In this document: piece after piece, positions 8,275 to 15,640 of the stretch
Layout of the letters: the number at the start of each line of letters is the position of its first letter
How positions within the stretch are numbered: the first letter of the stretch is position 1
Assembly: GCF_001544535.1 (NCBI RefSeq)
Contig: NZ_FCON02000022.1
Coordinates: 24,404-88,403, forward strand
Length of the DNA stretch: 64,000 nt
Direction: 5' to 3'
Source: Caballeronia choica
GTDB taxonomy: Bacteria; Pseudomonadota; Gammaproteobacteria; Burkholderiales; Burkholderiaceae
Translations under genes and position numbers: made by a program
Notes under the pieces: generated by a model
What the model was told of the DNA's origin: nothing
The model's input: the letters and a program-made list of their open reading frames with translations, nothing else
The model's database searches: none

Positions 8275-9183
8275 ATGAGCACCACACTTGTCACAGGTGG
8301 TCTGGGTTATGTGGGTCGTAACATCGTCAAACAGCTGGCCCAAGCGGGTCAACGGGTCGTATCCTTCAACCGCGATTACGTGGAACTCGACGACGACTTG
8401 GTCACGGCGGTGCAGGGAGAGCTATATGACATCCCCCGCATTGTCAGAACAATCCAGCAATTCGGTGTCACGTCGGTTATTCATACTGCTGCAATGTCTC
8501 ACCCCGACCTCTCGATTGAATTGCCGCTGACCACCGTTGCTGCGAACATCGATGGCACAGTGCATCTTTTGGAGGCGATGCGCCTCGCCGGCGTCAAACG
8601 GCTTGTGAACTTCTCATCGGAAACTGTCTACGGTCATATCGACGGCGAGGTCACGGAGGAGTCAAAGCTCTCGCCAACGACACCGTATGGCGTCACAAAA
8701 GTCGCTACCGAGATGTTCGGCAAGGTGTACAACGACCTTTACCAGATGGAAGTCGTTTCGATCCGTGTATCGGAGGTCTACGGGCCAGGCAACAAAATGC
8801 CGCAAGTGACTCGTGACATGATTAAAGCGGTCCTCGGCGGCCAACCCTTCCGAATGACGACAGGCGGCGACCATCAATTCCAGTTGATCCACATCGAGGA
8901 TGTAGCGCGGGCTGCCATCCTTGCCTCCAAAGCGAAAGCGGTCAAAGGCTCGGTGTTCAACATTACGGGCGGATCACGCGTGTCGCTTAATCAAATGGCA
9001 GACATCGTGAAAATTTCTATTCCGGAGGCCGACATTGAAATCGGTCCAGGCTTCTGGCACCTCGATAAGCAAGGGCCATGGAACATCGATGCGGCTGCAC
9101 GTGAACTTGACTATCAAGCGTCCCGTGAACTCAAGGAAGGCATCGCTGACTACATCGAGTGGCTTCGCAACCACGCGTACTGA
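8275..9183 (+). CDS. NAD-dependent epimerase/dehydratase family protein
   Basis: This 302-residue protein is an extended short-chain dehydrogenase. The Rossmann motif GGLGYVG is at residues 8-14. The active site has Ser114/Ser115 in VNFSSETVYG and the pair Tyr138-Lys142 in PYGVTK. Members act on nucleotide sugars or on other small hydroxy compounds. The genes around it are catabolic and no sugar-nucleotide genes are nearby, so a dehydrogenase role on a pathway intermediate is more likely than surface polysaccharide work; that is inference. It follows the second IclR gene by 37 bases (AGGAG before the ATG) and precedes the creatininase homologue by 36 bases. Confidence 0.85.
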   Translation: MSTTLVTGGLGYVGRNIVKQLAQAGQRVVSFNRDYVELDDDLVTAVQGELYDIPRIVRTIQQFGVTSVIHTAAMSHPDLSIELPLTTVAANIDGTVHLLEAMRLAGVKRLVNFSSETVYGHIDGEVTEESKLSPTTPYGVTKVATEMFGKVYNDLYQMEVVSIRVSEVYGPGNKMPQVTRDMIKAVLGGQPFRMTTGGDHQFQLIHIEDVARAAILASKAKAVKGSVFNITGGSRVSLNQMADIVKISIPEADIEIGPGFWHLDKQGPWNIDAAARELDYQASRELKEGIADYIEWLRNHAY

Positions 9184-9219
9184 TCTGGCTTGAGCTCTAG
9201 GTATTGGAGGCAAACTGAC

Positions 9220-9999
9220 ATGAAGACGAACATGATGGCGGAGATGACGTGGGTCGAGTACCGGTCCCGCCTCAAAGCGGGAGGCACGACGGTTCTGCTC
9301 CCCGTTGGTGCGTTAGAGCAACACGGACATCATCTGCCGATGGGAACCGATCACCTGTTGCCAACTGCAATCTGCAAGGCGATCGCCGATCGAATTCCGG
9401 CCATCGTCGCCGCCCCAATCGCATACGGATATAAATCACAACCTCGAATGGGTGGCGGAAATCACTTTCCGGGAACAACGAGTCTGGACGGCGGTACCTT
9501 GACCCTAGTCGTTCGGGACATCATCAAGGAACTCGGCCGCCACGGCGTGAAGCAACTGGCGCTGATGAATGGACACTGTGAGAACCTTTTTTTTGCAATC
9601 GAAGGCATCGATCTGGCACTGCGCGATCTTCGCTACGAAGGGATCACTGATTTGAAGATCATGCGCTTCGACTACTGGGATTTCACCACACAAGCAACGC
9701 TCGACCAATGCTTCCCGAACGGCTTCCCAGGATTCGCCCTCGAACATGCGGCAGTGCTTGAGACATCGATGGGACTTCACGTCTTTCCCGAGCTTGTACG
9801 TATGGATGAGCTTGTCGATGATCCAGCTGCGGTATTTCCTCCGTACGATGTCCACCCCGCCAGGCAATCATGGGTGCCGCAGTCGGGTGTCCTTTCGCCT
9901 GCCCGAGGGGCAAGCGTCGAGAAGGGAAAAGCGCTTTTCAACGAGTACGTTGACCGCATCGCAAACGCAATCCGAGAAGAGTTCGTGGAGGCCGTGTGA
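9220..9999 (+). CDS. Creatininase family protein (creatinine amidohydrolase-like)
   Basis: This 259-residue protein has the same length as Pseudomonas creatininase and aligns with it closely. The metal ligands are at the expected spots: Glu33, His35 and Asp44 in ALEQHGHHLPMGTD, and His119 and Glu121 in MNGHCEN. GGGNHFPGTTSLDG is nearly unchanged from true creatininases. The active-site Trp equivalent to Trp154 is kept (Trp153 in YWDF), but the position I align with the lid residue Trp174 looks like Phe172 (GFALEH), so creatinine may not be the substrate. ATG 9220 has GGAGG nine bases upstream. The stop overlaps the next gene by four bases. It probably opens a cyclic amide or lactam in the cytoplasm. 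Confidence 0.88.
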   Translation: MKTNMMAEMTWVEYRSRLKAGGTTVLLPVGALEQHGHHLPMGTDHLLPTAICKAIADRIPAIVAAPIAYGYKSQPRMGGGNHFPGTTSLDGGTLTLVVRDIIKELGRHGVKQLALMNGHCENLFFAIEGIDLALRDLRYEGITDLKIMRFDYWDFTTQATLDQCFPNGFPGFALEHAAVLETSMGLHVFPELVRMDELVDDPAAVFPPYDVHPARQSWVPQSGVLSPARGASVEKGKALFNEYVDRIANAIREEFVEAV

Positions 10000-10787
10000 C
10001 GACCCATTCAGTGCCATCCAACTATGTTGGAGTATGGAGTCGATCGAAGCTTCGAAGAGGAAATGGGCCGTGGGATTTCACCACGCGGGTCTTCTGGCTG
10101 CAAACGCCTTTTTGGCATGCCGACATTCGGATTCCGGCTGATCGACCCGATTTCTCGGGCGTTAGGAGCCTGGCTGAGTGCAGTCAGAAGCAACTAAATG
10201 CACTATTGATGCAGGAGGCATTCTGCGGTACGACGACGGTCGAAGACGATGTATGCAGATGGTCTAGACAAATCGACTATCGCCTGCGGGACACCGACGA
10301 TTTCGGTCAGATGATGTTCAACGGCAACGACGTCGAAGAAATCGGAATCGAGACGGACTATTACGAGCTGTGGCACAAGCTCCCAGATAGCATTGGGCGG
10401 AGCTTTGCCTTGCAGCGCGATGATCTACACGGCGAGCAACGGAGATCATTCCTGTGCGTCGCCGGCGACTACTTCATCTACTCGCGCAACCGTTCCATGT
10501 GCACATCGCCAGCCGTGCGTATTCGACGAAAGATTCAAACTGAATGCGCGGGACGTCAGGAACTCGAGGCGTTTCTCGACTACGAGTCGTCGTTGGGAAA
10601 AATCAAGGACGGCGTCGGTACAATCCAGATGTCCACACTTCCGTGGAGGGAGGGGCAAGTCGCGTTTGACCTTAATGTCATAGCTGAAGAGATTAAAGCG
10701 GCGCAACTCTCCAACAATGCGGCACGGTGCTGGGTCCTTATCGCGGGATCTGGAGAATTTGCGATCGAGAATGCGCAGGCGGCTTAA
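9996..10787 (+). CDS. Unrecognised protein, possibly HRI1-like, coupled to the creatininase homologue
   Basis: This 263-residue soluble protein has no signal peptide or membrane segment. I cannot place it firmly in a family. Two similar-looking halves are suggested: the first has VFWLQTPFWHADIRIPADRP and FCGTTTVEDDVCRWSRQIDY, and the second has RSFLCVAGDYFIYSRNR. This pattern recalls the duplicated lipocalin-like fold of the HRI1 family, but that is a weak memory-based match. GTG 9996 overlaps the creatininase stop in GTGA, with GGAGG four bases upstream, so translation is probably coupled and the product probably works with the creatininase homologue. It is the last gene of the operon. Confidence 0.72.
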   Translation: MTTHSVPSNYVGVWSRSKLRRGNGPWDFTTRVFWLQTPFWHADIRIPADRPDFSGVRSLAECSQKQLNALLMQEAFCGTTTVEDDVCRWSRQIDYRLRDTDDFGQMMFNGNDVEEIGIETDYYELWHKLPDSIGRSFALQRDDLHGEQRRSFLCVAGDYFIYSRNRSMCTSPAVRIRRKIQTECAGRQELEAFLDYESSLGKIKDGVGTIQMSTLPWREGQVAFDLNVIAEEIKAAQLSNNAARCWVLIAGSGEFAIENAQAA

Positions 10788-10800
10788 TCGAGGCAACAAT

Positions 10801-10840
10801 CAGGTGCTGCCAGAGAGAATGTGTCTGATGGTGGCACCTG
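10801..10840. repeat. Inverted repeat after the creatininase operon
   Basis: CAGGTGCTGCCA and TGGTGGCACCTG form a 12-base stem with a 2x2 internal mismatch and a 16-base loop, starting 14 bases after the last stop codon of the operon. There is no T-run, so this could be a weak or factor-assisted terminator or an RNA-stabilising hairpin. Confidence 0.4.
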
Positions 10841-11367
10841 TTCATTACCCTCCGACCCTTCCGGGCGTGTGACATGGACGCAAAGACAATCGCCGCACGT
10901 CTGCTTGTGGCAATCGCTAAGGTTCTCTCGGTTCGTGCAGTCGCAAGGACGTCGCTTTTTTCCGGGCATCGGCCTTGGCACGGTTCTTGGCAGTTACGAG
11001 CGCATTTTCGATGCTTGACATGGAAGTCCAACGGATCGATGCCTTGGCAAAACCGCCCTGCCGCGGTACCGCATTCAAGGATCGCGCGCAGGAGAGTCGA
11101 CCACCGGCGAGACGATCCGAATTCTTCGCGTCATGCTCTGCCAATTCGTCCAGATCGTCGAACGTCAGAATCCACGCCCGCACCTCGGCCAGTAGCGAAT
11201 CGAGGTTCTGTGTGAGTCGCGAGCAACTCACCAACCAGGCAATCGATCTGGTATTTGCCGGCATCCGCAGCCTCACCGGTATCTAACCTGAGCGCGAGGG
11301 CTGGCTGTCAAACAAGGTCCGGATAGGCTCGACCAAGCCGGCAACTTCTTCGACGCGTCGCGCAAGG
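10841..11367. other. Intergenic stretch without a supported gene
   Basis: About 530 bases between the plus-strand creatininase operon and the minus-strand CoA-transferase. Open frames up to about 119 codons exist on both strands (for example minus 10917-11276), but none has a recognisable domain or ribosome site. It may be decayed sequence at the edge of the lower-GC block. Confidence 0.5.
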
Positions 11368-11390
11368 CGCCGTGGCGCGTCGCCACGGCG
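11368..11390 (-). terminator. Strong hairpin after the CoA-transferase gene
   Basis: CGCCGTGGCG and CGCCACGGCG form a perfect 10-base stem around a 3-base loop, beginning 7 bases beyond the stop of the minus-strand CoA-transferase. No U-tract follows, so termination is plausible but not certain. Confidence 0.5.
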
Positions 11391-11396
11391 TCCGCA

Positions 11397-12920
11397 CTAG
11401 CGCCTCGGCATCCAGACGGGCAGCGACGAGCCGCGCGGCACGAGCACCGTCGCGTAGTGGCCCGGCGTGCGCGACATGCGCACCTGATCGGTGACGCCCT
11501 GATACCGTCCGGCGGGCGTGTCGGCAGCGAACAGACTGGGTTTGGCGTTTTCATGAGCGATGCTCGAACCCGCCGTCTCGTGCGCGAAGGTCTTGTCGAA
11601 CAGCCCGAGTGAATACAGCCACAACGACGCACGCGAGAGCGACACATGCACGCGATAACTCCCGCCTTCGTCAACTCGCCGCATGAGGGCAGCGAGTGCG
11701 CCCGTCGTCGCGAGCCACGCGACCATGTTGTCGTTCACCACCATGACGGGCGGCAACTGGGGCGCGTCGGGCGAGCCTTCCAGCGTCGTGACGCCGGTCA
11801 CCGCGCCCGCGGTCTGGTCGAAGCCGGCGCGCGTCGCCCATGGGCCCGTCTCGCCGTGCAGGCTGACCGTCACGTGGATGATGCCGGGACGCACTTGCGC
11901 GGCTTCCTCGGCCGTGAGTCCGACTTTGTCGAGGAAGCCGTGGCGCCGGTTCGCATAGAAGATGTCGGCACCGCGCAATAGCGCCTTCATTTGCGCATTC
12001 CCCTCGCTCGCGCCGACGTCGATGAGCGTCGAGCGCACACCGACGTTCGCCGTCGTGTACATCGTGTCCACCTCGAAATCGTCTGGCCGCCAGACGTTCA
12101 GCACGTCGGCGCCGTGATACGCAAGCGCGCGTCCGATCGCGGCCCCGGCAATGACCCGCGCCATCCCCAGCACGCGCACGCCGTCGAGCGGCGCAACGGG
12201 ATCAGGGGTGAATGGCTCCGGATCCGACTCGCCGATTTTCTCGACCTGGACCAGCGGCATCGACGACAAGTGATCGACATACTGCTTCTCCTGCATGAAC
12301 TCTTCCGCGCTGCGCACCATAGGCATGACCACGCCGGCGGCGGACCCTGTTTCCTCGAGTTCCCGCGCATCCCATTTGCGAAATGCCGCCGCGACCGCTT
12401 CAGGCTCATCGGTGCTCTGCAGGAGCCGCAGCGCGGATGACCTGAGCCGTGGATAAAGGTTGAACGGCATCATCCAGCGGCCGTCGCGCGTTTCGAAGAA
12501 CGCTCGCATGAACGGATTGGTCGGGTCCGCCGTATTGCGCGGCGCATGGCCGTTCAGCAGTTCCCACTTGCGCTCCCAGAACGGGCAGAGCCTGCGCGGT
12601 GCCTGTCTGATGTCGAGGTGAAGGTCCTGCCCTTCTCCCGTGCGCTTCGCCCATAACGCGGCGATCGCGACAGACTTCGTCATCAGCGCGAGGCCAGCCG
12701 CAGCGCCCAGACGAAACACGCTTGGCACGATCGGATCAGCGCCTTCGAAGGTGATCGCGCCGCCGGCGCTCGCGGGGTCGATGCCGACCACGGCCAGCGT
12801 GCGCGCCAGATGTTCATGAAGGTCGAACGGCACCTCCGCTGCGACGCGCTCGCGCAGCGCGGTTTCGATCGATGCGGTGGTCGCCCGCGCGGCCGCGCCG
12901 GCTGAATCGATGTAGGTCAT
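11397..12920 (-). CDS. Family III (CaiB/BaiF) CoA-transferase, permuted two-part form
   Basis: This 507-residue enzyme would move CoA between carboxylic acids. Its order is unusual: about 250 N-terminal residues resemble the C-terminal part of CaiB proteins (GEGQDLHLDIRQAP, then FFETRDGRWMMPFN), and the segment that normally opens the family, PLDGVRVLGMARVIAGAAIG, appears only after that. The catalytic Asp is expected in AGFDQTAGAVTG. The start is ATG 12920. The reading frame stays open upstream through a pntA remnant (to 13247), which I treat as accidental. It lies alone on the minus strand with a hairpin after it and is probably linked to the CoA-based pathway to its right. Confidence 0.82.
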   Translation of the reverse strand: MTYIDSAGAAARATTASIETALRERVAAEVPFDLHEHLARTLAVVGIDPASAGGAITFEGADPIVPSVFRLGAAAGLALMTKSVAIAALWAKRTGEGQDLHLDIRQAPRRLCPFWERKWELLNGHAPRNTADPTNPFMRAFFETRDGRWMMPFNLYPRLRSSALRLLQSTDEPEAVAAAFRKWDARELEETGSAAGVVMPMVRSAEEFMQEKQYVDHLSSMPLVQVEKIGESDPEPFTPDPVAPLDGVRVLGMARVIAGAAIGRALAYHGADVLNVWRPDDFEVDTMYTTANVGVRSTLIDVGASEGNAQMKALLRGADIFYANRRHGFLDKVGLTAEEAAQVRPGIIHVTVSLHGETGPWATRAGFDQTAGAVTGVTTLEGSPDAPQLPPVMVVNDNMVAWLATTGALAALMRRVDEGGSYRVHVSLSRASLWLYSLGLFDKTFAHETAGSSIAHENAKPSLFAADTPAGRYQGVTDQVRMSRTPGHYATVLVPRGSSLPVWMPRR

Positions 12921-12961
12921 GCTGGTCCGCCTGTGAGAATGAGCATTGAAAAAGCGCGCGC

Positions 12962-13172
12962 CTATGCAGCCGCCTTCACCATCTCTTCGATCACCTTCTT
13001 TGCATCGCCGAAGACCAGCTTCATAGGCATCGTCCGGATAGCTCGCGAGCGCCCCGGCGCCGCGCTGCACGTTCACTCCATGGCCCTGCGACACGTACTT
13101 CATGACCGTTTCCGGCGTCGCGACAACGCGTGTCTCGTGCGCGCTCGTTTCAGTCGGTATTCCGATGTTCAT
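12962..13172 (-). pseudogene. Deletion remnant: start of pntA joined to the end of pntB
   Basis: The minus strand encodes MNIGIPTETSAHETRV and VVATPETVMKYVSQGHG, the characteristic N-terminus of the NAD(P) transhydrogenase alpha subunit, for about 54 residues to YPDDAYEAG. In a different frame the sequence then reads MKLVFGDAKKVIEEMVKAAA and stops at 12962, which looks like the C-terminus of the beta subunit. Everything between (well over 2 kb in intact operons) is missing. I conclude that a pntA-pntB operon was lost by internal deletion. The pntA part is in frame with the downstream CoA-transferase, so a read-through fusion is possible but unlikely to be functional. Confidence 0.7.
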
Positions 13173-13284
13173 GCTGGCGTAATGGCGTGATGCGTGGTTG
13201 AACCAGGCCGCTGGCGCGCCCCTCGAATGGCGCCTTCGCGCAGGCAACTCCCCCTGCGCGACGGCGCCGGCGAAGCAGTCAGGC

Positions 13285-14202
13285 TTATTTGGCCGGTGCG
13301 GTGAATGCCGCCGCGTTCTTCCTGACGAAGTCCTGGACGGAGATCGGCGCCTGGCCCGTCAGCGTGAGCACGTCGTCGGACATCCGGTCGTAGCGCCCCG
13401 CGCGGTGCAGATCGGCCATGGTTGCAAGGTGGTTGACCAGATGAATCGGCAAGCGGAGTTCGATCAGGCTCTCCCGCCACGGTTCGACGGGAATGTCCTG
13501 ATAGGTGATCGCGCGGCCGAGCGCTTTCGAATACTCCTCTGCGTAGAAGTGCATGTTCTCGGACTGCGGACCGGTAAGGTGATAGATCTTGCCGATGTGC
13601 GGCACGGGATCGGCGAGCAGCGCGGCAACGGCGCGCGCGACGTCCTGCGCCGCAACCGGCGAAGTCTTGCCGTCGCCGAACGGCAGCCTGATCTGATCCG
13701 CCTTCCTGACCGAAGGCGACGAGAACATCAGGAAGAAGCCTTCGAGAAACACAGTCGGTCGCACGTGCACGACCGGCAGGCCCGACCAGTTCAACGCCTG
13801 TTCGGCGAGCCAGTGCAGCTTGTGCTGCGGGCTCGCGGTGGTTTCAGTGATGCTCATCTGCGAGAGCGTCATCTGCGACATGTTGACGAAGGCCTTGACG
13901 CCGTGATGCTTCGCCACTGCGGCCGCGTTGATCGTCGCGGCGAGATAGGCATCGGACACCGACATCGCGAAGTACATCGTCTCGCAGCCATCGATTGCCC
14001 TGTGCATCGAATCGAGATCCAGCAGATTGCCGACCACGACCTCCGCGCCCATGTCACGCAACGCCTGTGCGCGTTCGTCTTCCGTGCGCACCATGGCGCG
14101 CACCGCCTTGCCCTCGTTCAACAGCAGTTCCGTCACCGTGCGCCCTACCGCGCCTACGCGGCCCGCGGCGCCGGTGACCAGAATGGGACTTTGCTCAGCC
14201 AT
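13285..14202 (-). CDS. NmrA/SDR-like NAD(P)-binding protein
   Basis: This 305-residue atypical short-chain dehydrogenase has the cofactor motif TGAAGRVGAVGRTV near residues 10-23 and VHVRPTVFLEGFF in the middle, as in NmrA-like and NAD(P)H:quinone-sensing proteins. The classical Tyr-x3-Lys pair is not obvious, which is common in the NmrA group. These proteins bind NADP and act as redox sensors, ene-reductases or quinone reductases. It is on the minus strand, separated by about 70 bases from the upstream iron alcohol dehydrogenase and likely in the same transcript. No specific substrate can be assigned. Confidence 0.82.
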   Translation of the reverse strand: MAEQSPILVTGAAGRVGAVGRTVTELLLNEGKAVRAMVRTEDERAQALRDMGAEVVVGNLLDLDSMHRAIDGCETMYFAMSVSDAYLAATINAAAVAKHHGVKAFVNMSQMTLSQMSITETTASPQHKLHWLAEQALNWSGLPVVHVRPTVFLEGFFLMFSSPSVRKADQIRLPFGDGKTSPVAAQDVARAVAALLADPVPHIGKIYHLTGPQSENMHFYAEEYSKALGRAITYQDIPVEPWRESLIELRLPIHLVNHLATMADLHRAGRYDRMSDDVLTLTGQAPISVQDFVRKNAAAFTAPAK

Positions 14203-14271
14203 TTTGGGTAACTCCTTCTGAATGGATACACCGACGAATACACCAGCCGGCCCATGACCGGCTTTCGCGCC

Positions 14272-15444
14272 CTACGCCGCCAGCTTCAGAATCTCCAGCA
14301 CGCCGGACGGCTCATGAACCGGGCGCGGATTGCTGAAGATGAAGAACTCGGTCATCGTGTTGCGCGCGATCAGGTCGAACTGGTCCTCGCCGACGTCCAC
14401 CTCACGCAGGCTGGTCGGCAGGCCGAGCGATTTGCAAAACGCCCGGAACGCCTCGGAGGCGGGCATGCCGGGCTGACCCAGCGCAGCGGCGAGCGCCTTT
14501 TGCGCGTCGGCGGTGAACGGCTCGTTGTACGCGAGAATGCCCGGCATCATCACGGGCGTGCACAGGAAGTGCGGCACGTCGCAGGTGCCGCCCAGCACGT
14601 GGCCGATCGCATGGCTCGCGCCCATCGGCACGCGCGCCTGCAGGCCGAACGAGCAGAGCCAGGAAGCGACCTGGCACTGCGTAGCCGCTTCGACATTGTC
14701 GCGCTCGCGCTGTGCGCGCGGCAACCATTCGCGCATCAGCCCGATGCCGCGCAGCACGGCCGCATCCACGAGCGGGTTGCCCTGCGTGGAACAGAGCGCC
14801 TCGATGGCATGGTCCATCGCGCGCGTGCCCGAGCCCAGCAACAGCGACTCCGGCGCATGGCGCAGCAGGTGCGGATCGAGGATGATCGCGAGCGGCATCA
14901 TCTTCGCGTGATAGAAGGTCTGCTTGAGCTTGCGGCGTGAATCGGTGACGAGGCATCCGGCGTTGTACTCGCCGCCGGACAGGCTCGAAGGCACCGCAAT
15001 CATTCGCACCGACGGACCGCGGAAATTCGCGATCTTGCGCCGGCCTTTGTCGTCGAGCTGCACCTCGAAGCCGTCCAGGCCGTCTTCCTCCGTGATGTCG
15101 TGCTCCAGGCAAAGCGTCGTAATCTTAGCAATGTCAACTACGGAACCGCCGCCGATAGCGACGATCAGGTCCGCGCCCGCCTCGCGCGCAGCGCGCGTGG
15201 TGTGCATCGCGCCTTCGCGCGTGGTGTGCTGCGCGACGCCGTCGAACACGCCCGCATAGCGCTCGCCCAATGCTTCGGCGATCTTGCCGATCTCCGGCGT
15301 GGTCGTATTCAGCGTGTGACTGACGATCAGAAAAACACGCTTCGCGCCCAGCCTTTCAGCCTCCGCCGCCAACGTGGCCGCTGCGGGCCGGCCAAACACA
15401 ACCCGATCCATCATCGGGAAAAGATGAGTTCCCCGGTTTCGCAT
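14272..15444 (-). CDS. Iron-containing alcohol dehydrogenase (maleylacetate reductase-like)
   Basis: This 390-residue cytoplasmic oxidoreductase belongs to the group III metal-dependent alcohol dehydrogenases. IVAIGGGSVVDIAK is the NAD-binding glycine motif. GTRAMDHAIEAL and MGASHAIGHVLGG carry the metal-binding His residues, and PSSLSGGEYNAG matches the PTTAGTGSE region. Its length and the FGRPAAATLAAEAERLG N-terminus resemble maleylacetate reductases, but many family members reduce other aldehydes or ketones. ATG 15444 has GAGGAG eight bases upstream; the ATG at 15459 is part of that ribosome site. It is divergent from the acyl-CoA dehydrogenase gene, and the shared promoter region contains a TetR-type motif at 15551-15564. 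Confidence 0.87.
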   Translation of the reverse strand: MRNRGTHLFPMMDRVVFGRPAAATLAAEAERLGAKRVFLIVSHTLNTTTPEIGKIAEALGERYAGVFDGVAQHTTREGAMHTTRAAREAGADLIVAIGGGSVVDIAKITTLCLEHDITEEDGLDGFEVQLDDKGRRKIANFRGPSVRMIAVPSSLSGGEYNAGCLVTDSRRKLKQTFYHAKMMPLAIILDPHLLRHAPESLLLGSGTRAMDHAIEALCSTQGNPLVDAAVLRGIGLMREWLPRAQRERDNVEAATQCQVASWLCSFGLQARVPMGASHAIGHVLGGTCDVPHFLCTPVMMPGILAYNEPFTADAQKALAAALGQPGMPASEAFRAFCKSLGLPTSLREVDVGEDQFDLIARNTMTEFFIFSNPRPVHEPSGVLEILKLAA

Positions 15445-15550
15445 AGTGTCTCTCCTCATTCGGTTGATCGACCCGCCTTCCTGGCCCGGGCATTCGGGTT
15501 TGTCGCAGGATCATCTCCTCTTGCGTAGCCAAGTATCCGCAGATAACATA

Positions 15551-15564
15551 ACACTGTCAAGTTT
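15551..15564. promoter_or_regulatory. Shared TetR-regulon motif, copy A
   Basis: ACACTGTCAAGTTT lies between the divergent alcohol dehydrogenase and acyl-CoA dehydrogenase genes, about 77 bases before the latter. The core TGTCAAGTTT recurs exactly at 26751-26766 (reverse complement), with one change at 25644-25658, and more loosely at 26532-26548. It is a likely operator for the TetR protein at 25820-26509. Confidence 0.5.
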
Positions 15565-15640
15565 AAAGTGCGCCCGGCTCGAAACTTCACCGCACGCCGT
15601 GGAGCCGGAACGGAAAGCCTCTTTTCAGCGAGTCAAACAC

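Noticed and set aside
10917-11276. 119-codon minus-strand frame after the creatininase operon
   Set aside because: No ribosome site and no recognisable domain; opposite frames of similar length exist, so coding is not supported.
11397-13247. Single 616-codon gene fusing a PntA N-terminus to the CoA-transferase
   Set aside because: The PntA part is a deletion scar, the linker is non-protein-like, and the CoA-transferase has its own start at 12920.
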